64,000 nucleotides of DNA from Pseudobutyrivibrio xylanivorans (GTDB taxonomy: Bacteria; Bacillota; Clostridia; Lachnospirales; Lachnospiraceae), in contig NZ_VTVE01000004.1 of assembly GCF_010906925.1 (NCBI RefSeq), forward strand, positions 62,001 through 126,000, read 5' to 3'. Shown in pieces: positions 25,269-32,976 of the stretch. The notes beneath the pieces were generated by a model, which was not told the DNA's origin, made no database searches, and saw only the letters and a list, made by a program, of their open reading frames with translations. The position numbers and the translations under genes are program-made. The number at the start of each line of letters is the position of its first letter. Position 1 is the stretch's first letter.

Positions 25269-26165
25269 CTAACTTGCGTATGCTACATTGGTAAACAAAT
25301 CATACTCACTTACACCGTCTACATAGAACACTTCAATACCATCTTCCTCCTTAGAACTGTAGATGAGGTATCCTAAAAACTCATCATTCTCATCAGAAAA
25401 ACCGATGCAATTTTGTCCTAGAATACAAGGATAAATTTTATCTCCTGCCTTTGCTGATTTTGGCTCCTCACCGGATTCATCGTAAAATGTAATATCCTGT
25501 TTCAGTTCAAGTCCGGTTGGGTTTGTGATTTTAGGATGTTTTTCGGCAGTCCAAAGGCCGGTCTTATCATAATAAAATTGATTAGAAGTTATCCATGTAC
25601 CAAAGACGTCTACAACCTCTCCTAATAAGAGATTATTATCGGTAAATTCATAAACCTTATATCCATCTAAAGAGTCGATTTCCTTAAGCTCGCCATCTTC
25701 CCATCTGTACAAGATAGTCTGATAGGTACAACAAATTCCACTAAGAGAGGCAATTACATAATTGCCATCTTCAGCTTGAGAATAGTATGCCGATGCAAAT
25801 TCGATGTCTGGATCTGTATTCTCATCTACGACGGATATAGTTTGATCCTTAATCTGAATGTCATAGTAGTATTTGTCTTCATCCTCTAAATAATTAGATT
25901 CAAAAGTGATTTCATCCATTTGACCATCAGAATCAATATCTATCTCTTTAGGGCTATTTTCCTCTAATTGAAGAGAAAAGAAGTCTTGGTCTGTGGTGTC
26001 ACTATCATCTGAATCTTCTTCATCAGTTGATGTAGCAGTTTCAGTTGTGGTCTGCGCTGGTGTATTTCCTGCCACCTCTGTGTTGTCTGGTTTGTTTTCC
26101 CCACAAGAAGTAAGCATAGCTGCAGACAATGAAAGTGATATTAATAAATTTAATTCTCTTTTCAT
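25269..26165 (-). CDS. Uncharacterised acidic lipoprotein
   Basis: A 298-residue secreted lipoprotein. The signal peptide ends in a lipobox (MLTSC, Cys21), followed by an acidic Thr/Asp/Glu-rich linker to about residue 60. Next comes a segment DIDSDGQMDEI resembling a calcium-binding or VCBS/FG-GAP loop. The remainder looks beta-rich. I do not recognise the family. It is divergent from two small unknown genes, with a perfect 9-base inverted repeat in between. Confidence 0.7.
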   Translation of the reverse strand: MKRELNLLISLSLSAAMLTSCGENKPDNTEVAGNTPAQTTTETATSTDEEDSDDSDTTDQDFFSLQLEENSPKEIDIDSDGQMDEITFESNYLEDEDKYYYDIQIKDQTISVVDENTDPDIEFASAYYSQAEDGNYVIASLSGICCTYQTILYRWEDGELKEIDSLDGYKVYEFTDNNLLLGEVVDVFGTWITSNQFYYDKTGLWTAEKHPKITNPTGLELKQDITFYDESGEEPKSAKAGDKIYPCILGQNCIGFSDENDEFLGYLIYSSKEEDGIEVFYVDGVSEYDLFTNVAYAS

Positions 26166-26215
26166 AACTACCTCCGTTTTAAAACATTAATTGTTTGTAC
26201 AATAATATGCCAAAT

Positions 26216-26240
26216 ACTGTATTATGTCAAATAATACAGT
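26216..26240. promoter_or_regulatory. Perfect inverted repeat in a divergent promoter region
   Basis: ACTGTATTA (26216-26224) and TAATACAGT (26232-26240) are exactly complementary, separated by TGTCAAA. Size and position between divergent genes fit a dimeric repressor site. Confidence 0.5.
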
Positions 26241-26322
26241 TTGCGGACTAGAATGTTACTACTAAAAATGTCATAATAAGCTAAGGAAAATTGATGCAAA
26301 ATTTAAATAAAGGGGGCTAATT

Positions 26323-26535
26323 ATGAATAAAGAATTTCTTGAAGAACGTGAATTTAAAAAATTGCTGGCAGCAAAGAAATATAAGATTTATTTCCAGGAG
26401 GAAAGCGACTGCGTTATTGCTGAAACTGAAGTGGGAGATGTAGTTATCGCCTTCAGTGAGTATGAATATTACTCTATGAACCCGGAGGAAATCGAGCAAA
26501 AAATATATGAGGGAATAAAGTCTAGGAGTAGATAA
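26323..26535 (+). CDS. Small protein of unknown function
   Basis: A 70-residue charged, soluble protein with a good ribosome binding site (AAAGGGGGC) and a gene start only nine bases from the next gene's upstream end. I recognise no domain. Its translational coupling with the membrane protein that follows suggests a shared function. Confidence 0.6.
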   Translation: MNKEFLEEREFKKLLAAKKYKIYFQEESDCVIAETEVGDVVIAFSEYEYYSMNPEEIEQKIYEGIKSRSR

Positions 26536-26544
26536 GGATAATAA

Positions 26545-27648
26545 ATGAGCGATAAAAATAAGATTGTTGTAAGAGCATATAAAGGGATTATTCTGGCTAT
26601 AATTAGCTTCATATGTTTGGTGATTTTGACTGCGCTTGTGTTATTGGGCGGAGCATTTGATTTTGAAGCGTTTGAGTTTAGTTATGAAGATTTAAATATT
26701 GCATACGCATTTTACATTGCAGCAGGTGCGTTTTTGGTTTTAATAATTGCCGGTATTGGATTGTATTCTTCTAGCAAAAATGATTCTGCCTGGGATGACC
26801 TGATAACGATAGATACAGATAGTATAGAAGATAAAAGATTATTTATTACTGAGATAGCACGCAAGAATAATATTGTTTTACCAAAGCTTTTTATAGGTAT
26901 GCTACTGCCTATTATTCCTTTTATCATTTTTTCAGCCCTTCAGAATGCTCTTGAGGATTACGAATTTAAAATGCCAGAGCCAGAAGTTGAAGTGGAAGAG
27001 GTGACAGAAGATACTATCAATACTGAAGAGTTAGACGAGAAACCGGAATTAACTGATTACCATGAGGTGGCAGTTGATGATGTAGAAGATAGCGAATCCA
27101 CATATGATCCATTTGAGTATACAAATATAGAAGATGAAAAGATAAAAGAATTAATGACGGAGATGGAGAGTATAGCGGAGGAAAATGGGTATCAGGTATT
27201 AGATTTCTTTTATTCTGAGGAATATGATGACTATAGTATTATGATTACAAATGATTATGAGGATTATCGTAATTGGAGTGGAAATAACATTTATATCACA
27301 ATGGATCTTGAAGGGGACGTTACATTTTGCTCATATAATTTTTACTTTGATAAAGAGTTGTCAGATTCAAGTAATTTAGCTGATGCAAAAAAGTATGTTG
27401 ATGATATGAGTAAACTATTAGAACTATTCTATGATGCTGGTCTAATAAAAGATAAGGAATATTTTGAAGAGACAAAAATAGAAGATACTATAGTAGAAGA
27501 TATAAGAAAAGAAGAAAAGGGATGGATAAAGAGAAAAATTAATTCAGAGATGAGTGTGGTATATGAAATTGAGAACGTCAATGGTGAATACCATGACTAT
27601 GAGGATTGCTTCGAGGTGCATATTTACTATGAAAACCCTGAGAAATAA
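26545..27648 (+). CDS. Unknown membrane protein with acidic extracytoplasmic region
   Basis: A 367-residue protein with three predicted membrane segments near residues 12-35, 55-75 and 115-132. A very acidic linker rich in Glu and Asp follows (about 145-200), then a roughly 160-residue C-terminal domain rich in Tyr/Asp/Glu. No family is recognised. The ribosome binding site AAGGATAATAA is adequate. Together with the lipoprotein at 25269 it forms a small island of uncharacterised envelope proteins. Confidence 0.65.
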   Translation: MSDKNKIVVRAYKGIILAIISFICLVILTALVLLGGAFDFEAFEFSYEDLNIAYAFYIAAGAFLVLIIAGIGLYSSSKNDSAWDDLITIDTDSIEDKRLFITEIARKNNIVLPKLFIGMLLPIIPFIIFSALQNALEDYEFKMPEPEVEVEEVTEDTINTEELDEKPELTDYHEVAVDDVEDSESTYDPFEYTNIEDEKIKELMTEMESIAEENGYQVLDFFYSEEYDDYSIMITNDYEDYRNWSGNNIYITMDLEGDVTFCSYNFYFDKELSDSSNLADAKKYVDDMSKLLELFYDAGLIKDKEYFEETKIEDTIVEDIRKEEKGWIKRKINSEMSVVYEIENVNGEYHDYEDCFEVHIYYENPEK

Positions 27649-27653
27649 AAAAC

Positions 27654-27800
27654 TTACACAGACAAAAAAATTCTGCTATAATCCCAACTTGTGTTAAAAA
27701 TATAGAAGATGTACGCAGGTATCATTGGAAACGCACACCCTTGTGGTGATAACGAACAACACGCTGAAGTCTTCTCTGGTTTTATGAAAGGAGAAACAAC
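27654..27800 (+). promoter_or_regulatory. Promoter and structured leader of the DUF2798 gene
   Basis: TTACAC (27654-27659), a 17-base spacer and TATAAT (27677-27682) form a strong promoter. The following leader of about 110 bases contains AGAAGA near 27703 able to pair with TCTTCT near 27770, enclosing smaller complementary pieces (TATCA/TGATA, CAC/GTG). A multi-branched RNA is possible. I could not match it to a riboswitch class I know. Confidence 0.45.
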
Positions 27801-28274
27801 GTGTTACCACAGAATAAGTTTCAAGAAGTTATTTTTACAATGTTTATGGCTTTTGTCATGGTGTATGCAATGATTTGCTACAATATCTCACTTAATGTTG
27901 GAGGATTAAAGAATTTTGTTTTTCTCGCTGCATTTAAGGAGATGATAGTCATGTGGCCTATTGCGGTAGTGCTAGAATTGCTTTTTGTTGGAAAGCTGGC
28001 ACAAAAGCTTGCATTTAGATTAGTCACACCAGGCAAAGACCCAATTATAATGATGATTCTTGCAATTTCTACAATGTCAGTTTGCCTCATGTGTCCGCTT
28101 ATGAGTTTGACAGCAACAATTCTTTTTAAGAATGCTGGAACTGAGATTGTGGCTGTATGGCTTCAGACTACAGCTATGAATTTTCTAGTAGCCCTCTGTT
28201 GGCAGATTTTCTTTGCAGGCCCATTTGTTAGAAATGTTTTTGGATTTTTTGTAAAGAAGAAAAATAAGCTCTGA
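27801..28274 (+). CDS. DUF2798 family membrane protein
   Basis: A 157-residue protein with four predicted helices. The pattern of its first half (FQEVIFTMFMAFVMVYAMICYN) and the PGKDPIIMMI loop is that of the DUF2798 family, four-helix proteins of unknown function. It is expressed from its own strong promoter with a long leader. The start is GTG or TTG-type at 27801 (GTG) after AAAGGAG. No partner gene is evident. Confidence 0.75.
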   Translation: MLPQNKFQEVIFTMFMAFVMVYAMICYNISLNVGGLKNFVFLAAFKEMIVMWPIAVVLELLFVGKLAQKLAFRLVTPGKDPIIMMILAISTMSVCLMCPLMSLTATILFKNAGTEIVAVWLQTTAMNFLVALCWQIFFAGPFVRNVFGFFVKKKNKL

Positions 28275-28297
28275 CCCTAAATAATAATCAATAAAAT

Positions 28298-28344
28298 AAG
28301 CCTCACTAGAAGATAGAAGGAGATTCTAAATTCTAGCGAGGCTT
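28298..28344. terminator. Bidirectional terminator
   Basis: AAGCCTCACTAGA (28298-28310) and TCTAGCGAGGCTT (28332-28344) pair with one mismatch, followed by a T-rich run; it lies between convergent genes. Confidence 0.88.
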
Positions 28345-28355
28345 TTTCTTTTTAA

Positions 28356-29000
28356 TTACTGAATATCATTTGCAATATCGATATTTTCTCCTGTGATGCC
28401 TACCCATGCGCCATCCTTTGCTTCAGATGCCTCTGCATGTGCAAGAAGCCATTTGTTAGTAGCTGTAAGGAGCTTGTCCTCTGTGTTAAGTCTTGGGAAG
28501 TCTGGGCAGCCCACATTTGTTCCCTTTGGAAGACCAACAAGTACCTGGAAACCAGAATCCTTGTGAGCCTGACATGGAGCATAGTGAAGAGCTGTTGCAT
28601 ATACTTCTATCATTGTGCCAGCTGGGCAGAAGAATGCTTTTACCTTGCTAGAATCAAGCTTGAAATCAACGATTTCCTCTCTCTTTGCAAGAAGTAAAAT
28701 GAAATCTGTAGCGCCTAAATTAATCTCGCTTGAACGGTGATACTCAAGGCAGTTAAGCTTTGTGTTGTGACCGTTGCACCATCCAAACTGCATTGGTGAA
28801 CCACCAAATAAAGAATTTGTAATCTTGTCTGCAGCAGCAAGTGACTGAAGTGCCTGCTCCTCTGCAACATAATCTGTGCCTGCTGGAATAGGAGTCTTGT
28901 CTCTAAGTGCATCTACGATTGCCTTCTTTTCAGCCTCATACCCCTCAATGATTCTTCCATAGTTAGTAAACTCTGGATCTGTTACATTATAAATTTTCAT
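28356..29000 (-). CDS. DUF4867 family protein
   Basis: A 214-residue soluble protein of the DUF4867 family, common next to sugar-catabolic genes in Lachnospiraceae. The central part (CLEYHRSSEINLG...FFCPAGTMIEVYATALHYAPC) looks cupin-like, with several His, Glu and Cys residues that could bind metal. The function is not established; a ureidoglycolate-lyase- or sugar-isomerase-like cupin reaction is a guess. It is divergent from an isomerase/dehydrogenase pair. The start is the second ATG of the tandem ATGATG, better spaced from GGAGG. Confidence 0.7.
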   Translation of the reverse strand: MKIYNVTDPEFTNYGRIIEGYEAEKKAIVDALRDKTPIPAGTDYVAEEQALQSLAAADKITNSLFGGSPMQFGWCNGHNTKLNCLEYHRSSEINLGATDFILLLAKREEIVDFKLDSSKVKAFFCPAGTMIEVYATALHYAPCQAHKDSGFQVLVGLPKGTNVGCPDFPRLNTEDKLLTATNKWLLAHAEASEAKDGAWVGITGENIDIANDIQ

Positions 29001-29003
29001 CAT

Positions 29004-29410
29004 ATCCTCCTTTTACGTATCGTCGGACTAGTCCCATAGATACCATGGGAATGCCAGAATCTTGCCAGATGCCTTCTCTTTTATTTGGCAAGAAGTCCCA
29101 CTTTTTCTTGAATAAAATTATACAGCTTATGTTTTTTTACTTCCTATAAATAATTAACTAAATAGAGTCAAAAAATTGTCGGGCAGAACTGATAAAGGCC
29201 ACTGTTTCTGAAAAAAGGTTCTGTGCAAGAAATGACATAAATCTGTTGCAAGGCAAATTTAATTAAAATCCAATTATGCAAATATTGAATTAAAATCAAA
29301 AAAATTTCTAAAGTGGCCGTCTTCTTTTTTTCATAGAATAAAGCTAGTCAAAGACAAGAGAATCCTAGATGACAAAAAGAGAAATATTAACATAAGAAAA
29401 GGAGAAGAAA
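29004..29410. promoter_or_regulatory. Divergent intergenic region with repeats
   Basis: No gene seen. It contains a hairpin CTTGCCA (29061-29067)/TGGCAAG (29086-29092) on the DUF4867 side, the direct repeat AATTAAAATC (29262-29271 and 29288-29297), and a widely spaced inverted pair GGCCACT (29198-29204)/AGTGGCC (29312-29318). These are candidate regulator sites for the divergent sugar genes. A clear promoter pair was not found. Confidence 0.4.
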
Positions 29411-30250
29411 ATGGAAAAAAAGCTTCCAGTTGGTATTCAGGTTTACGGTCTTAGAGACTTACTTGAAAACACACCAGAAAATTTCAAAAGTGTTATGACA
29501 AAAGTAAAAGAAATGGGGTATGACGGAGTTGAGCTTGCTGGTCTTTATGGACTTGAGCCAGAGTTTGTTAAGAAGACTCTTGATGAAGTTGGACTTACAC
29601 CAATTTCAGCTCACGTAGCATTCCAGGAGATGATGGATGACATCGACAAGGTTATTGCTGACTATTCAGTAATCGGTGTTAAGTACCTTGTTATGCCATA
29701 CATGGCTGAGGAATATCGTCCAGCTAATCCAGCAGGATTCAAGGAGTTCCTTCCACTTCTTAATGAAGTAGGTGAGAAGATTCATAAGGCAGGTATGACT
29801 TTCCTTTATCACAACCATGATTTCGAGTTTGTAAAGCTTGAAAATGGCAAATGGGGATATGACGAGATGTTTGATGCAATCCCAGCTGAGAACCTTCAGT
29901 CAGAGCTTGATACTTGCTGGTGCGATGTGGCAACAGGTGAGGCACCTGAGTTCATCAAGAAATACACTGACCGCATCCCAGTAGTTCACCTTAAGGACTA
30001 CATCAAAAAGGGTGAGGTTAAGAATATGTACAAGCTCATCGGAATCGATGAGGAGGAATCTGCTGGCGACACAGGATACTTTGGATTCCGCCCAGTTGGA
30101 TTCGGCCAGATGATTTGGGAGCCAGTTCTCGCTGCAGCTATGGAAGCCAACGCACAATGGGTCATCGTAGAGCAGGACGAGCACTACGAGCTTGAGCCAC
30201 TTGAGTGCGCTCGCCGCAGCCGCGAATACCTACGTATCCTTGGCTGGTAA
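29411..30250 (+). CDS. Sugar phosphate isomerase/epimerase (AP-endonuclease-2-like TIM barrel)
   Basis: A 279-residue TIM-barrel protein of the xylose-isomerase-like (IolE/IolI/tagatose-epimerase) superfamily. Metal-binding residues appear in YHNHDFEF, ELDTCWCDVA, VVHLKDY and the final VEQDEH. Members isomerise or dehydrate free or oxidised sugars. Next to a Gfo/Idh dehydrogenase it probably handles a keto-sugar or inosose-type intermediate. The strong AAAAGGAG site and many C-ending codons suggest high expression. Exact substrate unknown. Confidence 0.82.
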   Translation: MEKKLPVGIQVYGLRDLLENTPENFKSVMTKVKEMGYDGVELAGLYGLEPEFVKKTLDEVGLTPISAHVAFQEMMDDIDKVIADYSVIGVKYLVMPYMAEEYRPANPAGFKEFLPLLNEVGEKIHKAGMTFLYHNHDFEFVKLENGKWGYDEMFDAIPAENLQSELDTCWCDVATGEAPEFIKKYTDRIPVVHLKDYIKKGEVKNMYKLIGIDEEESAGDTGYFGFRPVGFGQMIWEPVLAAAMEANAQWVIVEQDEHYELEPLECARRSREYLRILGW

Positions 30251-30263
30251 AAAACGTTAATCC

Positions 30264-30496
30264 GCTGGTTACGCCTACAAGCCTTAGAGTCTCTCCGCTC
30301 GACGACATGTCTCGCTTGAGAGACCTAAGAGCTTGATGTCTACCAGCTCATTTAATAGTGGCAGCTCATAGTCTTGGCGAGCGCGAGCAGGGAAGCGTCA
30401 TGCCGGGCATGGGAGGGACCTACACCGGGCGGGTGGGGCCCGTGCCCGAGTATGAAGGGTGCCCTGCGGGAGCACGTAGTACTGAAGTACTGCCAC
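30264..30496 (+). repeat. Structured GC-rich element, copy B, with upstream hairpins
   Basis: The core (30358-30496, 139 bases) matches copy A at 795-926. Helices are 30358-30364 (GTGGCAG) with 30490-30496 (CTGCCAC), 30387-30392 (GCAGGG) with 30462-30467 (CCCTGC), and 30405-30413 (GGGCATGGG) with 30439-30447 (CCCGTGCCC). Compared with copy A the third helix differs at several positions but stays paired. Upstream, 30264-30269 pairs with 30342-30347, and 30283-30295 pairs with 30318-30329, making a larger folded region. It fills the gap between two same-strand genes, ending just before an AGGAGG site. Confidence 0.7.
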
Positions 30497-30515
30497 GATA
30501 AATTAGGAGGAAAAC

Positions 30516-31799
30516 ATGAAAAAGGAAATTAGAATTGCGATTATTGGATGTGGTATGATTTCACATCGTCACATGACAGTTATTGAGAACCTCAATAAGA
30601 GAGGAGAGAATTTAAGAGTTGTAGCTGCTGCAGAAATCGACAAGGACAGGCTTTTAGCTTGGGGCAAGCAGTATGGCATTGATGAGAAGGACCTTTATCA
30701 GGACTTCCGCGAAATGCTTAAGAGAGATGATATTGATGAAGTTGAAGTTTGTGTCCACAACAACCTTCACACATCAGTTGCAACAGCAGTTATGGCAGCA
30801 GGCTTCCCTTGCTACTCAGAGAAGCCAATGGCTTGCTCATATGCTGATGCTAAGATTCTCTATGATGCACAGAAAAAGTATGGCCAGAAGCTTGCTGTTC
30901 AGATTAGCTCAATCTACAATCCACAGACACGTATTGCTAAGAAGATGATCGAGGAAGGAAAGCTTGGAAAAGTTTACCACGCTCGTTCAGTAGGTCACAG
31001 ACGTCAGGGCCGTCCAGGCTATGATATGCAGTTCTTCTCAAAGGACTTCATCGATCCAGAGATTGGTGTACACGGACCATTATTTGATCTTGGTATTTAT
31101 CACCTTGCTCAGATGCTCTATGTACTTGGTATGCCAGAGCTTGAGAGCGTATACGGTGTTCAGTCATGCGACTATTGGACACATCCAACAATCGATGCAC
31201 AGACAAACCGCAAGGCTCCAGTAGAGGACCTTGGAATTGGTATCGCTAAGTTCAAGGGCGGTCTTTCAATGGATATCTATGAGGACTGGGCTATTCACAT
31301 GGATGAAATCGGAACAAGCTTCATCGCAGGTAAGAATGGTGGTATCAAGTTTATCGATGTTGACTCAACAGGTGGCCCTATGGCTGTTCCAGAGGGTGGC
31401 GGAATTGTAGGTGGTGGACACCTTCAGACTCCAAAGCTTGAGCACTTCGGCGTTGATGAGGATGGCAATTTATTTGCAACAAAGCTTGATTGTGCAATCG
31501 GCGACATTACAGGCCAGCAGGAGCTTGCACTTCACCCAGAGATGGTAATGTACAATGACAACCAGCTTCATTGGTATTCATACCTTCGCGGCGATCTTAC
31601 AGATGAGACAAGAATTGACTCACCATACATCGCTATGCAGACAGCATTCCTTTCAGAAGGTGTTGTTCTTTCAAATGAGCTTGGTCGTTCAGTAACAGCT
31701 GATGAAATCAAGAAGATGTCTAAGTCAATCGCTATCCGTGAGCAGAAGACTGACTTTGGCGTAATCAAGTATGATTTCGACGAGTATGTTCCAGAATAA
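30516..31799 (+). CDS. Gfo/Idh/MocA family oxidoreductase
   Basis: A 427-residue NAD(P)-dependent sugar oxidoreductase. The N-terminal Rossmann motif IAIIGCGMISHRH and the EKPMA segment with the conserved Lys are typical of the family, followed by the alpha/beta substrate domain. Such enzymes oxidise a ring hydroxyl of sugars or inositols to a ketone. It follows the isomerase gene, with the structured element in the 265-base gap. It is somewhat longer than the usual 340-390 residues. Confidence 0.88.
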   Translation: MKKEIRIAIIGCGMISHRHMTVIENLNKRGENLRVVAAAEIDKDRLLAWGKQYGIDEKDLYQDFREMLKRDDIDEVEVCVHNNLHTSVATAVMAAGFPCYSEKPMACSYADAKILYDAQKKYGQKLAVQISSIYNPQTRIAKKMIEEGKLGKVYHARSVGHRRQGRPGYDMQFFSKDFIDPEIGVHGPLFDLGIYHLAQMLYVLGMPELESVYGVQSCDYWTHPTIDAQTNRKAPVEDLGIGIAKFKGGLSMDIYEDWAIHMDEIGTSFIAGKNGGIKFIDVDSTGGPMAVPEGGGIVGGGHLQTPKLEHFGVDEDGNLFATKLDCAIGDITGQQELALHPEMVMYNDNQLHWYSYLRGDLTDETRIDSPYIAMQTAFLSEGVVLSNELGRSVTADEIKKMSKSIAIREQKTDFGVIKYDFDEYVPE

Positions 31800-31816
31800 A
31801 AAGTAAATATACAGCT

Positions 31817-31845
31817 TTGACAAATCCCAGCTAGTTCTATACTAT
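31817..31845 (+). promoter_or_regulatory. Promoter of the sensory binding-protein operon
   Basis: TTGACA (31817-31822), a 17-base spacer and TACTAT (31840-31845); the start point would be about 20 bases before the gene. Confidence 0.75.
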
Positions 31846-31871
31846 AGTGTCTATCACTTAGGGAGAATGAT

Positions 31872-32975
31872 ATGTTGGGGAAGTTAAATCAATTGAATTC
31901 AAAGAAACAAGGTAAAGTCTACATTGTGCTAGCAGTCTGCCTTGTTTCTTTTTTTATTATAGGAATTGTTGCAGCTATTGGCGGCAATTTGTGGGCAAAT
32001 AAAAATCGTGTAAATGACAAGCTTGTTGTGGTTTCACCTCATCCTGTCAGCTTTATGGAGCCTCTTATAAATGAATTTGAAATCGAAACCGGAATTCAGG
32101 TGGAGGTAAAAAGCTGCGGTACCACCGAGGCTATCCAAATGATTGAAGAGGATGAAAATGTGGACTTGATGTGGGGCGGTTCTGTTCTTACAGTTGGTCC
32201 ATACAAGGATGATTTCCTGCCCTATAGGAGTACTGCATCAGATTGTATTTACACTCAGTTCAAGGACAATTCATTTAACACAAATTGTTTTACTGATGTA
32301 CCTAGTGTGCTAATGATTAACACTGATTTGATTGGAGATATTAAAATCACAGGTTATGAGGATTTGCTACAGCCAGAATTGAAGGGGAAAATCGCATTTG
32401 CAGATCCTACAAAGTCCTCATCTTCCTATGAGCATCTTGTAAATATGCTTTATGCCATGGGCTCAGATGATTCTAATGGAAATGCCAAGAGTGATACTCC
32501 ATCCGTTGATTCAGAAAAAGGATTTGAATACGTAAATGCGTTACTAGATCAGTTAGATGGCAATCTTCTTGATAGTTCATCCGATGTGTACCAAGGTGTT
32601 GCAAATGGAAAATATGTGGTGGGCCTCACCTTTGAGGAGGCAGCCCTTACTATGCTATCTGCTGGTAAGCACGTGCGCATTGTCTATATGAAAGAGGGAG
32701 TAGTGTCTACTCCCGATGGAATTTATATAAATAAAAATACCAAGCGAGCTGATGAGGCCAAGGCTTTTGTAGACTTTATGCTAAGCTATGACACCCAGGT
32801 TTATGTTGCCCAGTATTTAGGCAGACGCTCTGTTAGGACAGATGTGTCCAACTCGTCAGAGGTCCTTGCCAAGGCTCAAATCAATATAATCCAAGTGGAC
32901 AGAAGCCTAGTTATAAATAGCAGAGAAAAATGGCTAGAAGAATTTAGCAATATAGCAGAAAAGAGGAGGGATTAG
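31872..32975 (+). CDS. Membrane-anchored solute-binding protein, probable sensor subunit
   Basis: A 367-residue periplasmic-binding-protein-type domain of the Fe3+/AfuA class, anchored by one N-terminal helix (about residues 18-42) instead of a lipobox cysteine. The lobe pattern (LVVVSPHPVSFMEPLI, DLMWGGSVLT, VGLTFEEAA) is similar to the transporter binding protein at 38573. No permease or ATPase follows. Instead come a YesM-type kinase (one base away) and a YesN-type regulator. The likely role is to present ligand to the kinase. The probable ligand is whatever the importer at 38573-42568 takes up. Confidence 0.82.
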   Translation: MLGKLNQLNSKKQGKVYIVLAVCLVSFFIIGIVAAIGGNLWANKNRVNDKLVVVSPHPVSFMEPLINEFEIETGIQVEVKSCGTTEAIQMIEEDENVDLMWGGSVLTVGPYKDDFLPYRSTASDCIYTQFKDNSFNTNCFTDVPSVLMINTDLIGDIKITGYEDLLQPELKGKIAFADPTKSSSSYEHLVNMLYAMGSDDSNGNAKSDTPSVDSEKGFEYVNALLDQLDGNLLDSSSDVYQGVANGKYVVGLTFEEAALTMLSAGKHVRIVYMKEGVVSTPDGIYINKNTKRADEAKAFVDFMLSYDTQVYVAQYLGRRSVRTDVSNSSEVLAKAQINIIQVDRSLVINSREKWLEEFSNIAEKRRD

Positions 32976-32976
32976 T

